23,281 nt of DNA from an uncultured Collinsella sp. (GCA_902478935.1 CABSMV010000017.1:1-23281); one strand, 5' to 3'. Numbered from the stretch's first letter, positions 7,034 to 14,123 are shown. Program-made: numbers and translations. The notes: a model not told the origin generated them from the sequence alone.

Positions 7034-7831
7034 ATGGATTTTACGGTCGAGAATGCGGGCACTACGATTGCCTGTCGCGAATATGCCGGCCCGGATGTGT
7101 CGCCTGATACTCCTGCCTTGGTGTGCGTGCACGGCGCTTGTGTCGACGGCACATTTTTTGACGGTATCGCTTGTGAGCTCAGTCGCAACTACCGCGTAAT
7201 TGCCTACGACCGCCGCGGCTGTGGCGGCAGCAGCGAAGCGGCAGACGGCAGCTATGATCTTGCCGCTCAGGCCGCCGACCTGCAGGCCGTGATCGAACAC
7301 GTTGGCGCTCCGACAAATGTGCTTGCGCACAGCGCCGGTACGTTGGTGGCGCTGGAGCTTCTTCGCACCGAACCCCATCTCGTCGCCCGTGCGATTCTGC
7401 ATGAGCCGGCTGTGTCGGCCGAAGGCGTCGGCATGGGCGCAGCTCCGATTTTGCTCGATATGATTGCGGCTGGAAAGGTTTCAAGGGCGCTTCGGCTTTT
7501 CTTGGGAGCTCTCGGCGACTTGGACCCCGAGGCTCCTGGGACGACCGAAGCGGAAGCCAAGCATGCCCTGCGCAATGGTCGTTGCTTTATGGCCAATGAA
7601 TACGGAACAAATATGACATATGCTCCCGACTGGGAGCGCGCCCGCGCGTCAAAGGCGGTGTCGGCCGTGTTTTTGGGCGAGCTTTCGGTCGATACACCTC
7701 GCGAGGCTGGTACGAGGGTGGCGGCTGAGCTTTTGGGCTGTCCACTCGTAATGGTTCCCGGCGCGCACAACGGCCTGCGCGATCGCCCGACAGCGGCTGC
7801 CCAGACTGTCCGTGGCATCCTGGGGTTCTAA
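7034..7831 (+). CDS. Alpha/beta hydrolase
   Basis: Predicted cytosolic serine hydrolase with the alpha/beta-hydrolase fold, 265 residues. CVHGAC (31-36) is the oxyanion-hole HG loop, YDRRGCGGSS (58-67) the following turn, AHSAG (98-102) the nucleophile elbow with Ser100, and His245 in VPGAHNG the catalytic histidine. The acid residue is not certain. A GGGGG run 6 nt before the ATG serves as ribosome binding site. The gene is divergent from the radical SAM gene. The 225 bases between them contain A+T-rich promoter-like sequence but nothing I can define. Substrate unknown: it could be an esterase, a lactonase or a C-C hydrolase. Confidence 0.85.
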   Translation: MDFTVENAGTTIACREYAGPDVSPDTPALVCVHGACVDGTFFDGIACELSRNYRVIAYDRRGCGGSSEAADGSYDLAAQAADLQAVIEHVGAPTNVLAHSAGTLVALELLRTEPHLVARAILHEPAVSAEGVGMGAAPILLDMIAAGKVSRALRLFLGALGDLDPEAPGTTEAEAKHALRNGRCFMANEYGTNMTYAPDWERARASKAVSAVFLGELSVDTPREAGTRVAAELLGCPLVMVPGAHNGLRDRPTAAAQTVRGILGF

Positions 7832-8042
7832 CAGCTGCAAAAAACAAAACAGGCTTCACTCGCAAACGTTTCGGCCGTGTCAACAAATGTGCTCAAGACC
7901 TCACGTCTGCGGCTTCAATCGCGCCGTCTGCCAGGTCATAAAAATGTAACAGCATTCACGTGCTTACCTGCATCGGCAAGGTGTTACCCTTGTAGCATTT
8001 GGAACCCACCGCTACTATGCGAAACTATCGAAAGAGCCCCAT

Positions 8043-9923
8043 ATGCTCAATAATCACGAGGTCAATCTAACCGACGAGGAGGCTGCCGCTGAGGTTGCCC
8101 GCGTCGCGAAGACCTACCCCGTGGTGCGTTTGCTGTCGGCCGATCAGATTAAGAGCGAGCCTAACTGCCTGCTCGCCGGCGATCGCTGCCCTTGTCTGCG
8201 TCAGTCGAGTCTTGAGGCTTTGGCAGACTCCGATGAGGTGTCGGAGCAACTGCTCAACGATGGTGTTGAGTACCGCGCTCGCCTACGCCCTCTAAAGGTC
8301 GAGGGTGAGCCTCGTGTCTTGCTGATGGTGCGTCCGATCGATGAGCAAGAGGCCGCAGAAGAGGACCTTGTCTACACCGACGTGCTGACGAGTGTGCGCA
8401 ATCGCCGATATTACGAGGAAAAGCTCCGTAGCGCCCGCATGAAGGCCGGCGTGGCGGTGATCGACCTTGATGATTTTAGGGTCTTCAACGATACGTGTGG
8501 CCGCCATGCCGGCGACCTTGCGCTCGGTGCCGTGGCGACAGCCATACGCAGCGGTATTCGTTCGACTGACGAGCTTGTGCGCTATGGCTGCGACAAGTTT
8601 GTGGTCGTCATGCCCAATATTCCTTCCGATGACTTCACCCGTCGCCTGCATCAGGTGTCCGATGCCGTTCATGCCACGATTGTTCCGGGCCATGAGTACG
8701 TGAGCTTGACGGCATGTGTTGGTGGCGTTCGCATTCATGGCGAGACGGTCGATGAGGGCGTTGGCCGCGCTGTCCAGTTATTGAGCCGCGCTAAGGCAAA
8801 AGCCGGTACGGTCGTGACCGATGCCGATTCCATCGAAGCCTTCCAAAGCGAAAAGCCTTTGGTGCTTATTGTCGATGACTCCGAGATGAACCGAGCCATT
8901 CTCAACGAGATGCTCAAGGACGAGTATTGCATCCTCGAGGCCGACAACGGTCGTACGGCGCTCGACATGGTCGACCGCTATGGCGATGAGTTGTCGCTCG
9001 TGCTGCTGGATATTGTCATGCCGGGCATAAGCGGCTTTGAGGTGTTGGCCGATCTGTCTCGCCGATCGGGTATCGACAATCTGCCTTTCATCATGATTTC
9101 GAGCGAAGATTCCGATGATATGGTTCTGCGCGCGTACGAGCTGGGCGCCTCGGACTATATCAACCGTCCGTTTGACTCCCGTGTCGTGCGCCGCCGTGTA
9201 AGCAACACCATCCGCCTATACGCCAAGCAGCGCCGCCTGACGAGCCTGCTGTCTCAGCAGTACAACGAGCGCGTCAAGAACAGTCGCATGCTCATCGACA
9301 TCATGGCCGGCGTCATGGAACTTCGCAATGGCGAGAGCGGCAGACACGTTACGAATATCGAAAAGCTGACCGAGCTGCTGCTTGACTGTCTGGTCCAGCG
9401 TGGCGGCACGATCTCCCTCGACAATGAGGAGCGCTCCACGATCGCCCTGGCTTCGGCGCTGCACGATATCGGCAAGATGTCGATTGACGATGCGATTCTC
9501 AACAAGCCCGGGCGTCTTACGCCCGAGGAGTTCGAGATTATGAAGACGCATACCACGATCGGCGCCGACATGTTGCTTGAGCTGGGCCGCCATCACGTCG
9601 GCAATGCGCTTATGGAATATGCGTACCAGATTGCGCGTTGGCACCACGAGCGCTGGGATGGCAAGGGTTATCCCGATGGCCTTAAGGGCGACGAGATTCC
9701 CATTGCCGCACAGGTGGTCTCGGTGGCCGACGTGTACGATGCTCTGACGAGCGTGCGCGTGTACAAGGACGCTATCCCGCACAGGGAGGCAATCCAGATG
9801 ATCCTGGACGGTAAGTGCGGCACCTTTAACCCGCTGTTGCTCGACTGCCTGCTCGAGGTGCAAGACCGTATTGCCGAGACGTTGGCACGCCCCGCCGACG
9901 TCGTTGCGTTTCCCACGATTTAG
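8043..9923 (+). CDS. Degenerate GGDEF / receiver / HD-GYP signalling protein
   Basis: A 626-residue cytoplasmic protein of cyclic-di-GMP signalling type. Residues 1-105 are an unassigned (perhaps PAS-like) sensor region. A GGDEF-fold domain (about 108-260: YTDVLTSVRNRRYY, IDLDDFRVFND) has the active-site motif changed to GCDKF (182-186), so it should not make c-di-GMP. A receiver (272-390) has acidic D278/D279 and phospho-acceptor D323 (LLDIVMPG), but RPF at 375-377 where KPF is usual. The HD-GYP domain (about 415-615) keeps H435, HD 474-475 and HHERWDGKGYPDG (534-546), as expected for a c-di-GMP phosphodiesterase. AAAGAG sits 6 nt before the ATG. The Hpt gene follows 23 bp later, suggesting co-transcription and phosphotransfer to D323. 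No histidine kinase is nearby. Confidence 0.93.
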   Translation: MLNNHEVNLTDEEAAAEVARVAKTYPVVRLLSADQIKSEPNCLLAGDRCPCLRQSSLEALADSDEVSEQLLNDGVEYRARLRPLKVEGEPRVLLMVRPIDEQEAAEEDLVYTDVLTSVRNRRYYEEKLRSARMKAGVAVIDLDDFRVFNDTCGRHAGDLALGAVATAIRSGIRSTDELVRYGCDKFVVVMPNIPSDDFTRRLHQVSDAVHATIVPGHEYVSLTACVGGVRIHGETVDEGVGRAVQLLSRAKAKAGTVVTDADSIEAFQSEKPLVLIVDDSEMNRAILNEMLKDEYCILEADNGRTALDMVDRYGDELSLVLLDIVMPGISGFEVLADLSRRSGIDNLPFIMISSEDSDDMVLRAYELGASDYINRPFDSRVVRRRVSNTIRLYAKQRRLTSLLSQQYNERVKNSRMLIDIMAGVMELRNGESGRHVTNIEKLTELLLDCLVQRGGTISLDNEERSTIALASALHDIGKMSIDDAILNKPGRLTPEEFEIMKTHTTIGADMLLELGRHHVGNALMEYAYQIARWHHERWDGKGYPDGLKGDEIPIAAQVVSVADVYDALTSVRVYKDAIPHREAIQMILDGKCGTFNPLLLDCLLEVQDRIAETLARPADVVAFPTI

Positions 9924-9946
9924 TTTGACCAAAGGAGTTTTAATCC

Positions 9947-10303
9947 ATGATTTCCATGCGTGAGGCGTATGAGAAGATCGGCGCTAATTATGAAGACGCG
10001 TGCGCTCGGCTGATGGGCGGGGAAATGCTTGCCCGCTTTGCCCTCAAGTTTTTGGATGACGAGAGCATGGACAAGCTGGAGGCCGCCATGGCGGCGGGAG
10101 ACGCCGAAGGTGCGTTTATGGCAGCGCACACGCTCAAGGGCGTGAGCCAGAACCTGGGATTCGATAATCTGTACGAGCCGGCGGTCGTGGTGACCGAGGC
10201 GCTGCGCGGCGCCGAAGCCGTTGACGGCGCTCGCGAGGGAATGCATGCGTTGCAGCAGCAATATGCGGCTACGATGTCGGCCCTGCGCGAGGCGGCTGAA
10301 TAA
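9947..10303 (+). CDS. Stand-alone histidine phosphotransfer (Hpt) domain protein
   Basis: A 118-residue helical protein that consists of one Hpt domain. The signature AAHTLKGVSQNLG places the phosphorylated histidine at His61, with the usual Lys three residues on and Gly following. Such proteins pass phosphate between receiver domains or from a hybrid kinase to a response regulator. AAAGGAG stands about 10 nt before the ATG at 9947. An ATG three codons on is also possible. The 23-bp gap after the GGDEF/REC/HD-GYP gene makes that receiver the likely partner (inference). Confidence 0.9.
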   Translation: MISMREAYEKIGANYEDACARLMGGEMLARFALKFLDDESMDKLEAAMAAGDAEGAFMAAHTLKGVSQNLGFDNLYEPAVVVTEALRGAEAVDGAREGMHALQQQYAATMSALREAAE

Positions 10304-10327
10304 GGGCTTGCGAGCTTTGATGACTAT

Positions 10328-10391
10328 GAGAGTGGATAATCTCCCGTTTTAGGCCCGGTGGCGGCCTCAAAGTGGGAGATTATCCACTCTC
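10328..10391. repeat. Long palindrome II: 18-bp perfect inverted repeat with extra half-copy
   Basis: GAGAGTGGATAATCTCCC (10328-10345) is perfectly complementary to 10374-10391. The 28-nt centre itself can pair (AGGCC with GGCCT). A third, single arm-like sequence, TAATCCACTCTC, follows at about 10409-10420. No T-run follows the stem. It occupies much of the 230-bp gap between the Hpt gene and the DUF2975 gene and marks the left edge of the A+T-richer accessory cassette. Confidence 0.85.
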
Positions 10392-10479
10392 GTTCGATAC
10401 GTGTCCAATAATCCACTCTCACCTTTTCTGATTAGTGAATGGCCTATGCGCACTGGCGGGGCTTTCCGCATGCAATCCA

Positions 10480-10513
10480 TATCGTTGTTCGATAAACTGT
10501 TCGAATAACGATA
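10480..10513. promoter_or_regulatory. 34-bp operator-like palindrome before DUF2975/HTH operon
   Basis: TATCGTT at 10480-10486 is mirrored by AACGATA at 10507-10513, and TTCGA by TCGAA inside, with one mismatched pair. That makes 12 of 13 arm positions symmetrical around an 8-nt centre. It ends 20 bp before the DUF2975 start codon, in promoter position. It contains TCGATAAAC (10489-10497), which recurs in the promoter of the Cys-rich peptide. It is a plausible autoregulatory binding site for the HTH protein encoded in this operon. Confidence 0.6.
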
Positions 10514-10533
10514 GAGTCGATGAGGGTGAGTGT

Positions 10534-11094
10534 ATGTCCAACAGCGTTCAGCGTATGGCCAAGGCGGGCGAAAATATCAGGAAGCTTGGTTTTTGCATGG
10601 CAGCCGTTTTTGCAGGGATGCTCGTCGCTTTTGCCGCGTTGGTTGTTTACGTGATCTGGTATGCGGTTGCAAACGTTACTTCTGTCGATTCTTTCGGTGT
10701 CGTGACGTTTCTCGATGGCGGGTGCATCGTTATCCCAAGCGGACTGTGCCTGGCACTCGTTGTGGGTATTTCGCTTGTCGTTTTGTGTGGGATCAGCCGT
10801 AACATCTCGCGAGGCGTCTCGCCCTTTACCAAGACGCATGTGCGGCTTATCCGTGTTCTTGCACTTGTCTTTGCTGTTAACGCCGCGGTTTCGTTTATTG
10901 GTGCCTACGGATCGGTCAATCTCACCATTGGTGGGTTGGAGCTTTACGTCGTTCCTCATTCCTTCGTTATTGAGATTTGCCAAGGCGTTACCCTTGATGC
11001 GGGATCGCTTATCGGCGCGGCTGTCTGTCTGTGTATCTCGGTGATCTGGAGTTATGCCTCGCTGCTCCAAGAGCAGTCTGACGAGCTTGTGTAG
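10534..11094 (+). CDS. DUF2975 membrane protein
   Basis: A 186-residue integral membrane protein with four predicted transmembrane segments (about 17-43, 66-86, 104-125 and 157-177). The motif GVSPFTKTHVRLIRVLALVF (95-114) between segments 2 and 3 is the recognisable core of DUF2975 proteins, which are typically encoded next to a small YozG-like HTH regulator, as here. Its function is unknown; a membrane partner or antagonist of the regulator is a reasonable guess. The chosen ATG has GAGGGTGAG just upstream. The open frame extends 33 codons further but lacks a better start. The stop codon overlaps the ribosome binding site of the HTH gene, so the two are translated as a pair. Confidence 0.82.
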   Translation: MSNSVQRMAKAGENIRKLGFCMAAVFAGMLVAFAALVVYVIWYAVANVTSVDSFGVVTFLDGGCIVIPSGLCLALVVGISLVVLCGISRNISRGVSPFTKTHVRLIRVLALVFAVNAAVSFIGAYGSVNLTIGGLELYVVPHSFVIEICQGVTLDAGSLIGAAVCLCISVIWSYASLLQEQSDELV

Positions 11095-11102
11095 GAGGAA
11101 GC

Positions 11103-11432
11103 ATGAGCTATCTCATCATCGAGCTTGAGACGCAGCTACTTAAGACCGGAAAGACCAGTGCTGATCTGATTCGTGCCACGGGGCATACTCCGGCTAATAT
11201 TTCTAAGCTAAGAAACGGAAAAATTAAAGCTATTCGCCTTAAGACGCTTCTCGATATTTGCGATGAACTTGACTGTCAACCGGGAGATATTATTCGGCGG
11301 GTGAGTGAGAAAGAGCTTGAGGAGCTTATTGTTGAGCGTGCAAAAAATGTCGTGAGGCAGATGCGGAATGGTGGAGGCAATGAGGCGTCGCTTCCGACAT
11401 CAGTCTTTGCTGTAGATTTGAGCGACGAGTAG
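11103..11432 (+). CDS. YozG-like Cro/C1-type HTH regulator
   Basis: A 109-residue DNA-binding protein. ADLIRATGHTPANISKLRNG (20-39) is the helix-turn-helix, and LKTLLDICDELDCQPGDII (47-65) is the family hallmark of small YozG/HTH_26 regulators, where such proteins end in PGDI(I/L). The remaining 45 residues are a charged helix and a tail of unknown role. AGGAGG overlaps the DUF2975 stop and stands 4 nt before the ATG. Likely ligand or membrane signalling through DUF2975 and binding to the palindromes at 10480 and 11525 are inferences. Its codons are A+T-rich compared with the flanking housekeeping genes. Confidence 0.88.
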   Translation: MSYLIIELETQLLKTGKTSADLIRATGHTPANISKLRNGKIKAIRLKTLLDICDELDCQPGDIIRRVSEKELEELIVERAKNVVRQMRNGGGNEASLPTSVFAVDLSDE

Positions 11433-11466
11433 CATATAGCGAGCAGCTAAAACGAGATATTGGTGT

Positions 11467-11503
11467 GATGGGGCCCGTGTCTAGCGCGGGCCCCATCTCT
11501 TTA
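11467..11503 (+). terminator. Rho-independent terminator after HTH gene
   Basis: GATGGGGCCCG (11467-11477) pairs perfectly with CGGGCCCCATC (11487-11497) around a 9-nt loop, followed by TCTTT. It closes the DUF2975/HTH unit and insulates the peptide gene, which therefore must have its own promoter. Confidence 0.85.
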
Positions 11504-11510
11504 AATTATC

Positions 11511-11541
11511 TTGACAAATATAAGTTATCGATAAACAATAA
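11511..11541 (+). promoter_or_regulatory. Promoter and operator of Cys-rich peptide gene
   Basis: A consensus -35 box TTGACA lies at 11511-11516. The best-spaced -10 candidate is AACAAT (11534-11539, 17-bp spacer), which matches TATAAT at four positions. A perfect 10-bp palindrome TTATCGATAA (11525-11534) lies between the two boxes, and TCGATAAAC (11528-11536) repeats the 9-mer found in the palindrome before the DUF2975 gene. This is the layout of a repressible promoter. The strong SD, AAAGGAGG (11564-11571), follows 6 nt before the peptide ATG. Confidence 0.6.
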
Positions 11542-11577
11542 CACAAAGTAAAAGCGATAATAGAAAGGAGGAACGAT

Positions 11578-11706
11578 ATGAGCTGGATTGTCAAACCGAG
11601 TTATGTGGACCCCGATGGTGGGTGCAACGGTTACTGCAAGACATTCTGTGGAGCACGCACTTGCGTCAATAACTGCAGCAAAAACTTCTGTTTAGTTAAT
11701 CTCTAG
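11578..11706 (+). CDS. Six-cysteine small peptide, candidate RiPP/bacteriocin precursor
   Basis: A 42-residue product too short for ordinary gene calling but supported by an ideal SD (AAAGGAGG, 6 nt spacing) and its own TTGACA promoter. It begins MSWIVKPSYVDPDGG, and Cys16, 20, 24, 29, 33 and 38 follow with gaps of 3, 3, 4, 3 and 4 residues, then LVNL. The GG before Cys16 could be a leader cleavage site, giving a 27-residue core in which six residues are Cys. The IVKP start and regular Cys spacing recall Cys-rich precursors modified by radical SAM enzymes (Clo7bot- or ranthipeptide-like). That resemblance is from memory, not a search. No modifying enzyme or C39 peptidase is encoded nearby. 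The ABC genes downstream are the obvious export or immunity partners. Confidence 0.75.
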   Translation: MSWIVKPSYVDPDGGCNGYCKTFCGARTCVNNCSKNFCLVNL

Positions 11707-11714
11707 CAGTTGCG

Positions 11715-11750
11715 GCTGCTGCCAGGCGACAGTCTGGCAGCAGCGGTTTT
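11715..11750 (+). terminator. Terminator/attenuator between peptide and ABC genes
   Basis: GCTGCTGCCAG (11715-11725) pairs perfectly with CTGGCAGCAGC (11734-11744) around an 8-nt loop, followed by GGTTTT. It starts 8 bases after the peptide stop. The short T-tract suggests partial termination, giving abundant peptide message and less transporter message, an arrangement common for bacteriocin precursor genes. Confidence 0.75.
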
Positions 11751-11774
11751 GCTATCAAGCAGAACGGGAGGCCA

Positions 11775-12500
11775 ATGAACGCATCAGCGATAAAGCTATC
11801 AAAGCTGTCAAAGCGCTACGGGAAACGGCGCGTTTTGCATGACGTTTCCTTCGAGGTGCATCAGTCTGAGCTCTGTGCCCTTGTCGGTGCAAACGGTGCG
11901 GGCAAAAGCACGCTCATTAAAATCGTCTTGGGCCTCTGCGAGCCATCGTCGGGGAGCGTGGAGCTCTTTGGAGGCAAATCAAAAAGAGAGCTTGGCCTGA
12001 TGCGGACGCGTGTCGGCTATGTGCCAGATTCCAGCGGAGCATACCAATCCCTCGGTGCGGTTGAGAATCTCCAAATCCGATGTTCGGAATGGGGGCTTGA
12101 TGAGAAACGTGAGGTTCCTCGCGTCTTGGGCCTAGTCGGGCTGGACGTCGATGAGAAAAAGGGCGTGAGCAGTTTTTCTCTGGGAATGAAGCGGCGACTT
12201 GATATAGCTACGGCTTTGTTGGGTGACACTGATCTGCTTATTTTTGATGAGCCAGCAAATGGGTTGGACCCGCTGGGCATCGAGAGTATATGGGCCCTTA
12301 TCGGTCGATTGAATCAAGAACAGGGTAAGACCATGCTCATCTCTAGTCATGATCTGGATGAGTTGGCATCAGTTGCAACAAGTTGCGTGTTTATTCATGA
12401 CGGCGAACTGCTGAAAATGGAATCGATGGACGTCATAAGGGATGAGGCGCCATCCCTAAAAGAGTATTACAGGCGCTTGATGAAGGCGGTCTCGCTATGA
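11775..12500 (+). CDS. ABC transporter ATP-binding protein (LanF-like)
   Basis: The 241-residue ATPase subunit of an ABC-2-type exporter. It has Walker A GANGAGKST (38-46), signature SFSLGMKRRL (133-142), Walker B LLIFDEP (154-160), the D-loop ANGLDP and switch His192 in SSHD. GMKRRL in the signature is typical of the CcmA/BcrA/LanF exporter group. It powers the two membrane subunits encoded next. The start at 11775 has GGGAGG 3 nt upstream. Together with the peptide gene it suggests export of, or self-protection from, the Cys-rich peptide (inference). Confidence 0.92.
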   Translation: MNASAIKLSKLSKRYGKRRVLHDVSFEVHQSELCALVGANGAGKSTLIKIVLGLCEPSSGSVELFGGKSKRELGLMRTRVGYVPDSSGAYQSLGAVENLQIRCSEWGLDEKREVPRVLGLVGLDVDEKKGVSSFSLGMKRRLDIATALLGDTDLLIFDEPANGLDPLGIESIWALIGRLNQEQGKTMLISSHDLDELASVATSCVFIHDGELLKMESMDVIRDEAPSLKEYYRRLMKAVSL

Positions 12501-13321
12501 AGCGGGCGATCCATCCCATAAAGGCAGATATGATGCGTTTGCACAGGATGTTTCCGGCGAAGTTTGGTCTTGCGCTTATTCTGGCGTTCGGCCTTCTCTT
12601 CGGTGTCTTTCTAAAAAACGGAACAACGTTGCTCGCCTTTGGCAATAGCGTTTTTGGGAAGGATATTGGTTTCTGCTGGAATGTAATCGATCCTTCTGCA
12701 CCCGATGAGTCCCTTGTGCGCAGTGCTTTTGCCGGTACCTCTCTGTTCGTTCCGCTCATCGTTTGCCTGGCGATTTTACAGGAGCGCGGCTATGAAGAGG
12801 GATACCGAATTTCTTCAGCAAGAGGTCTTACCCGCTTTAATGGGGCCCTAGCACATGTGCTTTCGTCTGCTTTAATAATTGGCGCAGCATATAGTGCGCT
12901 TTGCCTTCTTCTTTTTGCAATAGCCATAATACGTGGAGGGCATAACTACTCGCACGACATGCTAACTGCATTTTTACCGGCAATGATGATTAACGCTGTA
13001 TTGGTGATATCGGTTGCGTTGGAGACGGTGACCATCTATCGGATTACAGACAGCGCTGTATTGAGCGGGGCTGTGGTAATAATCGGATTTGTCATGAGCT
13101 TGACGCTCTACGGAACTTACCTTCAGACGCCCATACCGTCCTTGCGATGGATCTTCTTTCTTCCGGGGCCGTACCTTGGAGTCGGATGTGCCTTTGGGTA
13201 TAGCGATATGGGTCAGCTGACACTTCTGGGATATGGCGTGGCAGCCAGCTGTCTATCGGTATTGATTTACGCTCTCGTGAGCTTTCGTGCTGGGGGTGTG
13301 CTCAATGGCTCGTCAGACTAG
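12497..13321 (+). CDS. ABC transporter permease 1 (LanE/G-like)
   Basis: A 274-residue membrane protein with about six hydrophobic segments, the first at about residues 22-38. Its ATG overlaps the ATPase stop by four bases (ATGA), so the two are translationally coupled. The segment ERGYEEGYRISSARGLTRF, on a cytoplasmic loop before the third hydrophobic stretch, resembles the matching loop of the next permease. The layout of one ATPase and two permeases of about 270 residues is that of LanFEG immunity transporters. No sequence signature identifies the substrate. Confidence 0.8.
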   Translation: MKRAIHPIKADMMRLHRMFPAKFGLALILAFGLLFGVFLKNGTTLLAFGNSVFGKDIGFCWNVIDPSAPDESLVRSAFAGTSLFVPLIVCLAILQERGYEEGYRISSARGLTRFNGALAHVLSSALIIGAAYSALCLLLFAIAIIRGGHNYSHDMLTAFLPAMMINAVLVISVALETVTIYRITDSAVLSGAVVIIGFVMSLTLYGTYLQTPIPSLRWIFFLPGPYLGVGCAFGYSDMGQLTLLGYGVAASCLSVLIYALVSFRAGGVLNGSSD

Positions 13322-14123
13322 AAGATTCCTTCATTCAGAATTGAAGCATGTGAGCAAATGGACGTACGCCTTAATCCTGGTAATTTATGCGTGCATGGTG
13401 GTATTGCAGCTTAATTCTTTCCCGATGTGGTTCTGTAGCCTCCGTGAGAACAGTTTCTTGGGCTTTTTCCCAGACCCGACGCTTCGGCTATCGGCAGAGG
13501 ATGTCCTTCTATTTGGTAATGCAGAGGTTTTTCGCGGTCTGCTGTTCAACGTAGCCCCGTTGGCTCATGCATTGTTCTTTCCGTTCATCGCGGCTTGCAT
13601 TGTGCCTTGCTTTGTCAGTTCGGGCTTTATTGAGGAACCCTGGGGATTGTCGGAGGCTCGGGGAGGGAAGCGTGTGTGCGCTATCGTTGCGCGAGTGGCG
13701 CTGTCTTCTTTTGCCCTTTTGGGCGCGTTTATCCTGTCGAGTGCCGTTTTGTACTGTCTTAACTGCGTAATCGTTTTGGATGCTCAGCAGTATTTCAACC
13801 TGAATATATTTTGCTATCGACTTCTTCTGGCGAGTGTCGTCTGCCTTGCATACGTGGTCTCTTGCGTGATCGCTGTTTCCTATTTTGGGTCCGGCTTCGG
13901 TCCTATTGGCATGCTGCTGCTTGTCAACGTCGTAGCGGTCTACATACAGCTCGGGGCCATTCCCATGCTTCCGCTTCCAGCCTCGATGCTCATGTGGATT
14001 TGTGGCGTGACCCCGTTGGGGAATAGTCAATGCATTTCGATTCTAATTGACTGCCTAATCAACGTAGCAAGCGTTTTTGCCATTTGCTTTACCGTCGACC
14101 GATTGCGGTCGAGATTTCTTTGA
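13305..14123 (+). CDS. ABC transporter permease 2 (LanE/G-like)
   Basis: A 272-residue membrane protein with about six hydrophobic segments, beginning MARQTRRFLHSELKHVSKW before the first. The ATG at 13305 lies inside the end of permease 1 (17-base overlap) with GGGGGTG upstream. A GTG at 13287 is the alternative start. The loop EEPWGLSEARGGKRV matches permease 1 in position and in the S-ARG pattern, so the two are probably paralogous halves of one heterodimeric channel. It is the last gene of the cassette. The following 113 bases contain no gene. Confidence 0.78.
   Translation: MARQTRRFLHSELKHVSKWTYALILVIYACMVVLQLNSFPMWFCSLRENSFLGFFPDPTLRLSAEDVLLFGNAEVFRGLLFNVAPLAHALFFPFIAACIVPCFVSSGFIEEPWGLSEARGGKRVCAIVARVALSSFALLGAFILSSAVLYCLNCVIVLDAQQYFNLNIFCYRLLLASVVCLAYVVSCVIAVSYFGSGFGPIGMLLLVNVVAVYIQLGAIPMLPLPASMLMWICGVTPLGNSQCISILIDCLINVASVFAICFTVDRLRSRFL

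Noticed and set aside
7832..8042. Riboswitch (for example c-di-GMP) before the HD-GYP gene
   Set aside because: No conserved aptamer pattern could be recognised in this 211-base gap; only an unassigned leader with weak promoter-like sequence.
10328..10420. Start of a CRISPR array (repeated arms)
   Set aside because: Only two inverted arms and one partial copy; no regular direct repeats or spacers, and no cas genes in the window.
10435..10533. N-terminal extension of the DUF2975 protein
   Set aside because: The extra 33 codons cross the operator-like palindrome and lack an SD, while GAGGGTGAG precedes the ATG at 10534.
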